Shown here: one piece after another, positions 21,901-30,574 of the stretch | How positions within the stretch are numbered: the first letter of the stretch is position 1 | Layout of the letters: every line of letters begins with the position of its first letter | Assembly: GCF_947507565.1 (NCBI RefSeq) | Contig: NC_089191.1 | Location: 2,212,240 to 2,276,239, forward strand | Length of the DNA: 64,000 nucleotides | Direction: 5' to 3' | Origin: Oscarella lobularis | Taxonomy: Eukaryota; Porifera; Homoscleromorpha; Homosclerophorida; Oscarellidae | Made by a program: the position numbers and the translations under genes | Notes under the pieces: generated by a model | The model's input: the letters and a program-made list of their open reading frames with translations, nothing else | What the model was told of the DNA's origin: nothing | Databases searched by the model: none

Positions 21901-23743
21901 TGTAGATTCGTAGATCGTAGATCGTAGATTTGTAGATCGTAGATTTGTAGATCGTAGATTCGTAGATTTGTAGATTATAGATTGTAGATCGTAGATTTGT
22001 AGATTGTAGATCGTAGATCGTAGATTCGTAGATCGTAGATTTGTAGATTTGTAGATTTGTAGATTCGTAGATTTGTGGATTCGTAGCTTCGATTTTGTTG
22101 ATTTGTAGCTTCGATTTGTAGATTGTAGATTTGTAGATCGTAGATTTGTAGATCGTAGATTCGTAGATTTGTAGATTATAGATTGTAGATCGTAGATTTG
22201 TAGATTGTAGATTTGTAGATCGTTTGATTTGTAGATTGTAAATATAGATCGTAGATTTGTACATTTGTAGATCGTAGATTCGTAGATCGTAGATTTGTAG
22301 TAGATTTGTAGCTTCGATTTGTAGATTTGTAGTAGATTTGTAGCTTCGATTTGTAGATTTGTAGATTTGTAGATTCGTAGATTTGTAGATTCGTAGCTTC
22401 GATTTTGTAGATTTGTAGCTTCGATTTGTAGATCGTAGATTCGTAGATTTGTAGATTATAGATTGTAGATCGTAGATTTGTAGATTGTAGATCGTAGATT
22501 GTAGATTTGTAGATTTGTAGGTTTGTAGATCGTTAGATTTGTAGATTGTAGATCGTAGATTCGTAGATCGTAGATTTTTAGATTTGTAGATTGTAGATTC
22601 GTAGATCGTAGATCGTAGATTTGTAGATCGTAGATTTGTAGATTGTAGATTCGTAGATCGTAGATCGTAGATTTGTAGATCGTAGATTTGTAGATCGTAG
22701 ATTCGTAGATTTGTAGATTATAGATTGTAGATCGTAGATTTGTAGATTGTAGATCGTAGATCGTAGATTCGTAGATCGTAGATTTGTAGATTTGTAGATT
22801 TGTAGATTCGTAGATTTGTGGATTCGTAGCTTCGATTTTGTTGATTTGTAGCTTCGATTTGTAGATTGTAGATTTGTAGATCGTAGATTTGTAGATCGTA
22901 GATTCGTAGATTTGTAGATTATAGATTGTAGATCGTAGATTTGTAGATTGTAGATTTGTAGATCGTTTGATTTGTAGATTGTAAATATAGATCGTAGATT
23001 TGTACATTTGTAGATCGTAGATTCGTAGATCGTAGATTTGTAGTAGATTTGTAGCTTCGATTTGTAGATTTGTAGTAGATTTGTAGCTTCGATTTGTAGA
23101 TTTGTAGATTTGTAGATTCGTAGATTTGTAGATTCGTAGCTTCGATTTTGTAGATTTGTAGCTTCGATTTGTAGATCGTAGATTCGTAGATTTGTAGATT
23201 ATAGATTGTAGATCGTAGATTTGTAGATTGTAGATCGTAGATTGTAGATTTGTAGATTTGTAGGTTTGTAGATCGTTAGATTTGTAGATTGTAGATCGTA
23301 GATTCGTAGATCGTAGATTTTTAGATTTGTAGATTGTAGATTCGTAGATCGTAGATCGTAGATTTGTAGATCGTAGATTTGTAGATTGTAGATTCGTAGA
23401 TCGTAGATCGTAGATTTGTAGATCGTAGATTTGTAGATCGTAGATTCGTAGATTTGTAGATTATAGATTGTAGATCGTAGATTTGTAGATTGTAGATCGT
23501 AGATCGTAGATTCGTAGATCGTAGATTTGTAGATTGTAGATTTGTAGATCGTTAGATTTGTAGATTGTAAATATAGATCGTAGATTTGTACATTCGTAGA
23601 TTGGAGATTCGTAGATCGTAGATTCGTAGATCGTAGATTTGTAGATTGTAGATTTGTAGATCGTTAGATTTGTAGATTGTAAATATAGATCGTAGATTTG
23701 TAGATTTGTAGATCGTAGATTCGTAGATCGTAGATTCGTAGAT
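18914..23743. repeat. TAGAT satellite (GTAGATTTG / GTAGATTCG / GTAGATCG)
   Basis: 4.8 kb of 8-9 bp units GTAGATTTG, GTAGATTG, GTAGATCG and GTAGATTCG, with occasional TAGCTTCGATTTG. The right part has a higher-order unit of 743 bp repeated about three times (roughly 21290-22033, 22033-22776, 22776-23519). The markers TTTGTGGATTCG and GTTTGATTTGTAG recur at that spacing with very few differences. Minus-strand frames rich in KSTNLQIY are the monomer read through, not a gene. Confidence 0.95.
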
Positions 23744-24042
23744 CTCAAGACATTTCTAAAGATTGTCCCCAGACAATTCTAAAAATTGTCCCAAGACAAG
23801 TCTAAAATTGTCTCAGGACAATTTTAAAAATTGTTCCAAGACAATCCTTTAAAATTGTCTTGGGACAATTTTTAAAATTGTCCTGAGACAATTTAAAAAA
23901 TTTAAAAATCGCCAAAACAGTTTTAAAAATGGTCCAAGACAATTTTAAAAATTGTTTTAAGAAATTTTTTAAATTGCCTAGGACCATTTTAAAATTGTCT
24001 TTGACGATTTTTAAAATTGTCTCGGACTTTTTTTAAAATTGC
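23744..24042. repeat. GGACAATTTTAAAATTGTCC palindromic repeat, right flank
   Basis: About 10 degenerate copies of a unit whose ideal form, GGACAATTTTAAAATTGTCC, is a perfect 20-bp palindrome. The arms GACAAT/ATTGTC are shared with family D, from which it may derive by insertion of TTAAA at the centre. A minus-strand open frame (23802-23987) is repeat-derived. Confidence 0.88.
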
Positions 24043-24231
24043 GTATTTTATCTATCCTTCCATACCTTCTTCCCACACTAAAAATATTCTTGGCAGAACC
24101 CTGTACCTTCATTAGGAGTGAAGGTTCTACCTTCATTATGAGTAAAGGATCTTTTCAAAATTGTCCTTGGGACAATTTGTCCTTGGGACAATTTGTTCTG
24201 GGACAATTATAAAATTGTCCTAGGACAATTT
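24043..24231. repeat. Nested remnants: spacer, 24-bp repeat, family D
   Basis: About 58 bp of unique AT-rich spacer (24043-24100) is followed by two copies of the 24-bp repeat (24101-24149) and about four family D monomers (24155-24231). The order TAGAT, palindrome, spacer, 24-bp repeat, family D reverses the order of the left flank. The second promoter island starts at once after the last D monomer. Confidence 0.8.
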
Positions 24232-25112
24232 TCGAGAATACGAACGACGCGCCGTTCCAGTCGTCATAACAGGCGCAACGGACACGTGGAAAGCGAGAAC
24301 CGCGTGGACAGATACTGGGGTGAAGGTTTAGAAGGTAGGGATCGGGTTAGGTACAAAGCGAACCGAGTTAGAGCGAACAGACTGTGTAGAGCTGCCGTCG
24401 AGTGGAATTCGGGCTCGTTTAACGCTTAACGTGTACCGTTTTGCCTCGAACACCCTCGCAAACCCCTGCTACACTATTATCGATTGTAAATAGTTTGAAA
24501 TCTTTGTTTTCAATACTTTTTTTGACGTCACTTATATAATCCACAATAGTCACGTGCGTGCGTTAGCGCGCTTGACTCGTTTGTTACGAATGAATGGAAA
24601 ATGGCTCAAAACGACAGATTCGAAGCTTGAGCGAAGTCAAAAGAGTGAAAGAGGTGAGTCTTGAGTAGTTTAGAACCCGTTCGACCGTTCGCAATGGCGC
24701 GAAACGATCGAAATCGAGGCGTCGGGTCGCCAAGGTGCGACGCGCCCTGCGAAATGCGCTGGAATCGTTTCGTTTCGACGCGTAATCATGTTTTCGGAAC
24801 GTTACGAAGCGTTTAGCTGCATTCCGTGGCGTATTTCGAGTCGTTTGCGACGATTTCGATGTGCGAAAAGGGGGCGTGGCCCTTAACTTTCGCGCTCGCT
24901 CCACGACAAACGGCGTATCGTATGCCGTCGGCGAATCGAAAATCGAAAACTAGATGATATAGGGTTTCGATCGATGGTACGTTCGTCGCGGTACGTGGCG
25001 TCGTTGAGGCACGACGGCGTCGCAAAGGTGGGGTGATTTCGACGCACGCGAGAAGGCGTGTTTGTTTATTTGACACGTTTTTATGTCGAAAATTCGCGAA
25101 TTTCGACATGGC
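24232..25112 (+). promoter_or_regulatory. CpG-rich promoter/first-exon-like island, copy 2
   Basis: CpG-rich sequence matching the island at 15.5-16.2 kb from 24490 onward. It carries TGACGTCA (24523-24530), TTATATAA directly after it, TCACGTG (24550-24556) and TTAGCGCGC. Two overlapping frames then start at 24590 and 24594 and stay open to GTGAGT at 24654. The 24594 frame gives 20 codons ending in phase 0 (MENGSKRQIRSLSEVKRVKE). Neither peptide is recognised. The conserved order of CRE, CACGTG, GCGCGC and splice donor in both copies supports a promoter plus first exon, or a shared transposable element. The adjacent 24193-24429 open frame is not convincing as a gene. Confidence 0.5.
24594..24653 (+). 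CDS. Candidate first coding exon (20 codons), product unknown
   Basis: A 60-nt open segment from ATG to a GTGAGT donor, in phase 0. The sequence is basic and hydrophilic with no recognised motif. The ATG four bases upstream, in another frame, is an equally simple start. The matching place in copy 1 (15684-15710) encodes only nine codons, with a different reading of the shared GAMGTCAAAA segment, so coding is uncertain. No following exon in this frame was identified. Confidence 0.25.
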
Positions 25113-25494
25113 TTTGAACCAATCTTATAGAGTCGTCGTTGGCGATTCGATTGGTCGTGGTCCTGTCGTCGTGCGACGTTTCGTGGCGAAATGGCACAAT
25201 TTTTAAGTCGTTTGATCGCGAACGAGAAAATTCGAAATTGTTTTTCGATTTTCTCCGTCCCCTGAAGGAATTCGTTCGCGATTTTTCCTGGAGAGGATTT
25301 CTATTGGGTGGTACGCAAGGGACGAAAGGGTTTGGTGGCCGTCGGTCAAATTTTTGAGTGAAATTTCTACTCGCAAACTTTTTGGCTTTTTGTACATCTT
25401 TGCGACGTTGGCAAAGTGCCTTCCCTTTGTCGGATAGAGGCGAGATTTTTTATCTGGTCTCTCTGACCCCGGAGTTGTTGATAGCCAAGGTATC
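25113..25494. other. Non-repetitive CpG-containing segment
   Basis: About 380 bp upstream of the X-box. It contains short open frames on both strands (for example 25139-25357 plus, 25203-25559 minus) with no recognised product. It may belong to the intron side of island copy 2 and the promoter side of the X-box region. Confidence 0.35.
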
Positions 25495-25508
25495 GTTGCC
25501 ATAGCAAC
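25495..25508. promoter_or_regulatory. X-box-like motif (RFX family site)
   Basis: GTTGCCATAGCAAC is an exact inverted-repeat X-box (GTTGCC, 2-bp spacer, AGCAAC-type half site). RFX transcription factors bind such sites in promoters of cilium genes and others in animals. It lies 30 bp before an exon-like segment. Whether it is active here is inference. Confidence 0.55.
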
Positions 25509-25538
25509 CAAAAAATAAAATTGTTTTTTATTTTTTAG

Positions 25539-25650
25539 GTGTATCTTCCCTTGTTTCAAGCGGGCCCTTGGGGCCGCGAAAACGCGACAGAATATCCTTC
25601 GGGCGTGTAGCTATGTCAAAGACCATCCGGACCCCTATGCAGATGTTGAG
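25539..25650 (+). CDS. Candidate internal exon, product not recognised
   Basis: Bounded by a pyrimidine-rich acceptor (TTTTTTATTTTTTAG ending 25538) and the donor GAG/GTAAGA at 25651. One frame is open for the full 112 bp: after one split base it encodes 37 residues. The first part is basic (FKRALGAAKTRQNILRA) and the end reads YVKDHPDPYADVE, with a varied, protein-like composition and phase 0 at the donor. Another frame is also open (ending SKTIRTPMQMLR), so the choice rests on composition. No family recognised; neighbouring exons were not found. Confidence 0.35.
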
Positions 25651-25950
25651 GTAAGAAGTTACATCGCTTCAGTTGAGAAACGTCTTCCATAAGGACTAGG
25701 CTTAGAGTAATAACTATAGAGGTATCCCAAGTTTACTCATAGTCCCTTGAGTAATTTTCTATTTCTAATAAAATTACTCATAGACCTTATATTTCATGCT
25801 AGCAATTCCTCTGTGGCCAAGAGCGACAAATAGGTCTTTAGTTGTTCCGGACGTTTATCTACTCGAGACTTTGGCCGACGCCAGGTACTTTTCTTTGTTT
25901 TCCCCTTTGTCAATTGGTTTGCCGTGTAGTTGTTCCTCCAATCCGACGAG
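25651..25950. other. Intron-like or element-derived segment with direct repeat
   Basis: AT-rich sequence after the candidate donor. CCTCTGTGGCCAAGAGCGAC plus AAATAGG at 25808-25833 is repeated with one change at 25966-25992, 158 bp apart. The pair could be the ends of a small inserted element or a local duplication. No gene recognised. Confidence 0.4.
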
Positions 25951-26340
25951 GCAGACGCAGCCATCCCTCTGTGGCCAAGAGCGATAAATAGGCCATACCT
26001 CTGCAGAGGCTATAGAGTTGCCTCCCCGCGTAAGGCAGAGCACTGGCGGGTAAATCAGTGACGCCCCTTGGAATTGCACCTGTGAGTGGACTGACATCCC
26101 AGCTGCCACTTTCACAGTCCAAGGCTCGGAGCCAGGAGGTTAAACGGGCTCACCCTCCGCGGGGGAGTATGGAGTGACCCTACGAGTCCTTTGACTCACA
26201 GCAGGTGCCCACCTGGCCTTGCCTCCCATGTGGGGCGAGGGGGTGGATGGAGGAGAGGGGAAACTCTGTTTAATTTTTGTATCTACATCCGGGACTTTAT
26301 TCAAATAAAATTTGACATGTCTCATCCTACTTTTCGACTC
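25951..26340. other. GC-rich block ending near AATAAA, possible mobile-element remnant
   Basis: About 300 bp of unusually GC-rich, non-CpG-island sequence (CCTCCCCGCGTAAGGCAGAG, GGCTCGGAGCCAGG, CACCCTCCGCGGGGGAG) followed by an AATAAA at 26304. Composition and isolation suggest a fragment of a retroelement or a structured RNA, but no known element, tRNA promoter boxes or spliceosomal RNA was recognised. Minus-strand open frames (25855-26325) have no recognised domains. Confidence 0.3.
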
Positions 26341-26860
26341 GTTGTGCGACCCTAGCTGTTCTCGCGTCTAACTACTGCGAGCACGTGCGACGCGAGCGCG
26401 CGTGATTGTATTATGCGCCTAGTGCTAATCAAAAAATTATTACGTAATGCAAAGTAAGACACATAAAGTCATTTTTCATTTTGCTAATTCTTTTCTTTGT
26501 CGCCTGTTGCCATATGAATGAAAACATATATTCAATTTTGATGGTGGCGCTGACGTACCTTTTAAAATCCCAGCTCCTTGCCTTCTATCAATCAATATCT
26601 CTTAGACATACCAATGACATAGAGATAAGAGCCTAAAACGAACAATTAGAAATAATAATGCAATGATCCCAACAGTAATTAATTAACAGAAAACGAATAT
26701 TCCCTGGACGACAAAGAAGTACAATAGGAAGGCTGATGACACCTTTCAAAACATGCCAATCTCCAGGTATATAAAATACTGCTATAACGGGAAGCGAGTT
26801 CCGTTCGTCCTACTCCCTACTCCCACCCCTGACCCACCCTGATCCTAACCCTGAGGTCCC
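26341..26860. other. Non-repetitive segment, no gene recognised
   Basis: Begins CpG-rich with GCACGTGCGACGCGAGCGCG (26381-26400) and becomes AT-rich. No open frame of note and no RNA gene seen. The right end (26800-26860) is C/T-rich and continues as the 3' side of the minus-strand exon repeat. Confidence 0.35.
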
Positions 26861-27566
26861 CTATCCCTTGTCCGTCTCCTGCATCGTCGTCCCATCCCAT
26901 TCATTGAGTGTTCCTAAATAAAGGAAGTAAAGGAAATGAAGTGTGATAAACAAATGTAAGTCATAGCCTTCTTCCACTTGTACTTCCCTTATCCGAGTTG
27001 ATCCCTTCCTTTCCCTGTGCGTGGCCCTTGTTCTTCTCCTGCATCGTCGTTCCATCCCATTGAGTGTTCCTAAATAAAAGAAATAGAAGAAATGAAGTGT
27101 GATAAACAAATGCAAAATAATTCCGTACCTGTTGATAGCCTTCCTCCACTTGTACTTCCCTTGTCCGTGTTGATCCCGTCCTTTCCCTGTGCGTGTCCCT
27201 TATCTTTCTCATGCATCGTCCTTCCATCCCATTGAGTGTTCCTAAATAAAAGAAATAGAAGAAGTGAAGTGTGATAAACAAATGTAAAACAATTCCGTAC
27301 CTGTTGGTAGTCTTCCTCCACGTGCCCTTCCTTTGTCCTTGTCGATTCCTTTCCTTCCCTGTGCGTGTCCCTTGTCCGTCTCTCACATCCTCGTCCTATC
27401 CCATTGTGAGTTCCTAAACAAAAAAAATGAAGTGTGATAAACAAATGTAAAATAATTCCGTACCTGTTGATAATCTTCCTCCACTTGCCCTTCCTTTGTC
27501 CCTGTCGATCTTTTTCCTCCCTCTGCGTGTCTTCTGTCCTCTGTTCTTCCTTCCAAGTGAGTTCCC
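26861..27566 (-). repeat. Tandem exon/intron minisatellite, minus strand
   Basis: About five units spaced 156-172 bp apart, judged by GTGTGATAAACAAATG at 26941, 27097, 27269 and 27432. Read on the minus strand, each unit has a polypyrimidine acceptor ending TTATTTAG, a purine-rich exon-like segment, then CAACAG/GTACGG. Exon-like parts are 27464-27566 (103 bp), 27301-27413 (113 bp), 27129-27241 (113 bp), about 26961-27069, and a last one ending at 26913. Introns are 50, 59 and 59 bp, near the insect minimum. The fourth unit has lost the GTACGG donor. Exon lengths are not multiples of three, so a conserved protein frame is unlikely. The long minus-strand frames here run across introns and are not a gene model. 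Confidence 0.6.
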
Positions 27567-28400
27567 CTAGATAAAAACGAGAGTACAGAATAATCCAAAA
27601 ACTAAAAAGAAACCGATACCTTATGCTAATCGCCGCTCGACTTCTTCCTATATAATACACAAAAATACAAAGCTCCCATTAACGCATAAAACTACGAGGC
27701 ACTTATCTGATTGAACCCCTTGAATGAGCCCCACGAGTAGAATAACACTGTCACAATGCGAACGAAAGGAATAAATAATTCTGTCCAGAGTATTACCTTT
27801 GAAAAATTCCAATGAACGATAAAACGTCCCAAACCTCCTCGTTCAAAGAAAATGCTTTCCCCTAAAAAAGTACTAAAAAATAAAAAAATAAAAAATAAGT
27901 ACGTCCACCTATGGAACTAAGAAAACCTCCCCAAGAAACAGAAAACGACTACTTCGGATAGACACAAACGGAACAAAGACACAGGACCCCGTTTTAAACC
28001 CAGCCGCGCAGTATAAAACGCTCGCGACTGCGAAAATCGTGGAAAAACGCGCTTCTCCCCCTTCGGGCACCCAGTTTCCTACGCGCAACGTTAACGGACC
28101 CCCGAACACGCTCCAAACCTCACCGTGAGAAGTTTAAACTCTCAAAATCGCGAAGGGAACGAAGGAAAGTAGTAGTAAAATCCGTCGAAGGCGAATAGGG
28201 CCCCAGAACCGGAACGTGCGGTGCGAAATGACACGCGAATGCATAACTTACCCTTCGCGACAGCCGAATCCGTCCTCCTTCGTCCCCTTTGTCTCATATG
28301 GAGTCGTTTCAAACAAATGACTGAAGTCACAACCCCGTATACACGCAACCCCCGGACAACAACCGCCAGAAATTTCTAATCGAATCAATCCCAGCTGTCA
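27567..28400. other. Non-repetitive segment, possible promoter of the minus-strand repeat unit
   Basis: AT-rich then CpG-containing DNA upstream of the minus-strand exon repeat. A TATAAA-like string is present on the plus strand near 28011 (CAGTATAAAACGCTCG). Minus-strand open frames 27909-28109 and 28142-28348 have no recognised domains or start context. No gene can be supported. Confidence 0.35.
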
Positions 28401-28873
28401 AACACCAGGTTAAATAATCACGTGACTATACTTTCCTATCTTGCACAGACAATTAGGACGTCAATCGCACGCTTCAAAACGCCTTCTAGTATTTCGTCTC
28501 ACGCAATCGCAGACAACAGCCGACATCATTCGTGCAGATAGCGGAGCAGCAGCCACGCGGATTCCTCGCTCGCTTCTCGCTCGATCGGAAGGCGAACGGA
28601 CGCTGCCTGTCGCCACGCACGCAGCCTGTCGTCACGCCTGCAGGTTTGTGCTTCGTCTGGTGTTTTTTAGAGGCGTGCGAGGGCTTTTCTTCGCCACGTG
28701 CGTCGCTCAGTGCGTCGTTCGCGACGTTCGCTGCTCCGCGCGCGTCTCTTAGCAGCGTCTACGTCTCGTACTATCGTTTATCGAGAGGGGTCTCCTTTTA
28801 GGCTCTCTGCAATCATTGAATCGGAGAAGCTGAAGATGCGATGATGCTCGGGAAGTGTGCGTGGCGAGTTTAG
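28401..28873 (+). promoter_or_regulatory. Candidate promoter and 5' exon, plus strand
   Basis: CpG-rich segment beginning near the E-box palindrome TCACGTGA (28418-28425), with GACGTCAATC shortly after. It ends at GAGTTTAG/GTAAGC (donor at 28874), a plausible first-exon end. The plus-strand frame 28441-28752 (about 103 codons) is Arg/Ser/Ala-rich without a recognised domain and may be untranslated leader. Downstream exon-like units from 29410 share the orientation, so the two may form one transcript. Confidence 0.4.
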
Positions 28874-29409
28874 GTAAGCCTCGACAGTAAGGCGATTTTT
28901 CGTTTGTGTTCGCAGCTTGACCCCGCCTCCGAGCGAGCGGGGGGAGGAGACTCGTCAGTAAGTCACGTGGATTGTGACGGTCATTTAATTATTGCATCTA
29001 TCTTAACTGTTGCCCGTTTTTAGGTACATGTCTGTCAATGTCAAGACAGATTTTTGTTTGACAGTGGACCTCCCACTCAGATCACCTTCCACCTGTCATT
29101 ATTTCATTTAGCAGCCTTCACTCCATTTATTGCACTTCATTCTTCTACCTTTTCCATTTACACTTCATTTTCGCCATTTACACTTCATTTTCTCCATTGA
29201 CACTTCATTTTCGTCATTTACACGTCATTTTCGTCATTTACACGTCATCTACACGTCATCTCCACGTCATCATCTATCATCTTTATTTTAGAGGCAGTTA
29301 GGGTAGAGGAATTAGAGGAATAAATAAATAAATAATAATATGTACTATATCAGCATTGAATCAATCAAATTTTTGACGTCATTTTTCTAATTCATTTTTC
29401 CTTTGGCAG
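28874..29409. other. Intron-like segment with a 19-bp minisatellite
   Basis: Follows the GTAAGC donor. A second TCACGTG lies at 28963-28969. From about 29150 to 29275 there are roughly six copies of a 19-bp unit (ATTTACACTTCATTTTCGCC), then AATAAATAAATAAATAATAA. The segment ends in the acceptor TTTTTCCTTTGGCAG at 29409. Confidence 0.5.
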
Positions 29410-29672
29410 GACGTCACCGACGCGGAGGAAGAGTGCTACGCCCCGTCAAAGTCGTCGCAGGACTGGTAAGTGGAGGATGGGGACGAAGACACGAGGTATC
29501 TGTATATAACGCCCACATTTTCCCCCATGCTTGCTCTTTTTTGAGTTTTAGATGCAGACGTGGGGATGAAGACGACGGATGAAGACGACGGATGTGGACG
29601 AAGCCGTCAACACTAGAGGTATCTGTATGGACCGTTTGTTTTTTCCCTTGCTGGCTTCTTTTGAGATTTAGG
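29410..29672 (+). other. Exon-like segments with duplicated splice sites
   Basis: The acceptor at 29409 is followed by GACGTCACCGACGCGGAGG. A GTAAGT donor comes at 29466, and an alternative donor in ACACGAG/GTATCTG comes near 29496. The next acceptor (TTTTGAGTTTTAG) ends at 29551. A 67-bp segment (29552-29618) ends AGAG/GTATCTG. A further acceptor (TTTTGAGATTTAG) ends near 29672. The GAG/GTATCTG donor and GAGTTTTAG acceptor thus occur twice, which suggests duplication of an intron/exon unit. Simple joins meet stop codons in most frames, so this may be non-coding. Confidence 0.4.
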
Positions 29673-30178
29673 TTGGATGCAAGATGCCGCCGAAGGACGA
29701 CGCCAGCGCCTCAAGACGACTGCAGCCTAAGATCGCGTTTTTGTACGTAGCAAATTTTATTAATTGGTTTTCATCTCTTGGCAGACGCGAAGACGACGCA
29801 GCCGCCGAAGGACGACGACAGCGCCTCAAGACGACTGCAGCCTAAGATCGCGTTTTTCTACGTAGCAAATGTTATTATTTTTTTTCATCTCTTGGCAGAC
29901 GCGAAGACGACGCAGCCGCCGAAGGACGACGCCAGCCCCTCAAGACGACTGCAGCCTAAGATCGCGTTTTTCTACGTAGCAAATGTTATTATTTTTTTTC
30001 ATCTCTTGGCAGACGCGAAGACGACGCAGCCGCCGAAGGACGACGCCAGCGCCTCAAGACGACTGCAGCCTAAGATCGCGTTTTTCTACGTAGCAAATGT
30101 TATTATTTTTTTCATCTCTTGGCAGACGCGAAGACGACGCAGCCGCCTCATCGTCATCGGGCCAAGAAAGAAGGTAAT
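29673..30178 (+). repeat. 114-bp minisatellite with exon-like core
   Basis: Four and a half units; the marker TTGGCAGACGCGAAG puts unit starts 114, 114 and 113 bp apart (GCAG at 29781, 29895, 30009, 30122). Each unit has an acceptor-like TTTTTCATCTCTTGGCAG, a CG-rich part (ACGCAGCCGCCGAAGGACGA) and a T-rich tail. Since 114 is 38 codons, a frame stays open for three units and repeats QPPKDD, SRRLQPK and a hydrophobic stretch (IAFFYVANVIIFF) that could span a membrane. The last unit is 113 bp and breaks the frame. If spliced at CTAC/GTAGCA, introns would be only 37 bp, shorter than usual. The end of the last unit (GAAG/GTAATA at about 30172) is another possible donor. Confidence 0.55.
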
Positions 30179-30277
30179 ACATAACTAATTATTTAAACTT
30201 ATATAAATAATAAATAATTAAATTACTAGTCAGGTAGGTAGCTAGGTAGTTAGGTAGCTAGGTTCCTCCATCATCAA

Positions 30278-30279
<2 letters not shown>
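30179..30279. repeat. AT-rich spacer and GTAGGTAGCTAG microsatellite
   Basis: AT-rich DNA (AATAATAAATAATTAAATTA) followed by imperfect GGTAG/CTAG tetranucleotide repeats at about 30232-30264. No gene. Confidence 0.7.

Positions 30280-30329
<50 letters not shown>
30280..30329. repeat. (ATC)n microsatellite
   Basis: Sixteen perfect ATC units, followed by degenerate ACC/ATC repeats (CCACCACCAGCACCATC) to about 30395. Simple-sequence repeat. Confidence 0.97.
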
Positions 30330-30574
30330 CCTCCAGCACCAATAGCACCTCCATCACCACTAAGCACCTCCACCACCAGCACCATCATCACCAGTCAACC
30401 AAATAAATTTTTATTTCAGTATTTCCGTAAGTGAATCAAGCTTTTTAATATTACAGTTGTCCGGGTTATTGACTGCTTGTACAGTCACGTGCTTATCATA
30501 AATAAAGTAACCTTCAGACAGACCCCTTCAGCTCCTTCAGATATGATTTTGCTTTACGGTTAATGAAATGAAAA
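30330..30574. other. Degenerate triplet repeat and non-repetitive spacer
   Basis: Degenerate ACC/ATC repeats pass into AT-rich sequence with a TTTTTATTTCAG acceptor-like string near 30418, a TCACGTG at 30485-30491 and an AATAAA near 30500. No ORF or RNA gene recognised. Confidence 0.4.

Noticed and set aside
18903..23748. Open frames rich in KSTNLQIY in the TAGAT array
   Set aside because: Read-through of 8-9 bp units; duplicated exactly with the 743-bp higher-order repeat and lacking any other sequence.
24584..25109. Minus-strand frames in island copy 2
   Set aside because: They overlap the better-supported plus-strand promoter/donor arrangement and have an Arg/Thr-rich composition expected from CpG-rich DNA.
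25951..26260. tRNA, spliceosomal RNA or other known RNA gene in the GC-rich block
   Set aside because: No A/B box pair, cloverleaf, or recognisable U-RNA sequence could be found by eye.
26961..27660. 141- and 196-codon minus-strand frames as a protein gene
   Set aside because: They read across the splice-like introns (LHFFYFFYLG is the polypyrimidine tract translated), and exon lengths do not preserve frame between units.
28441..28801. Overlapping plus-strand frames of 89-103 codons as genes
   Set aside because: Arg/Ser-rich translations of CpG-rich DNA, overlapping in two frames with no recognised domain; more likely 5' leader.
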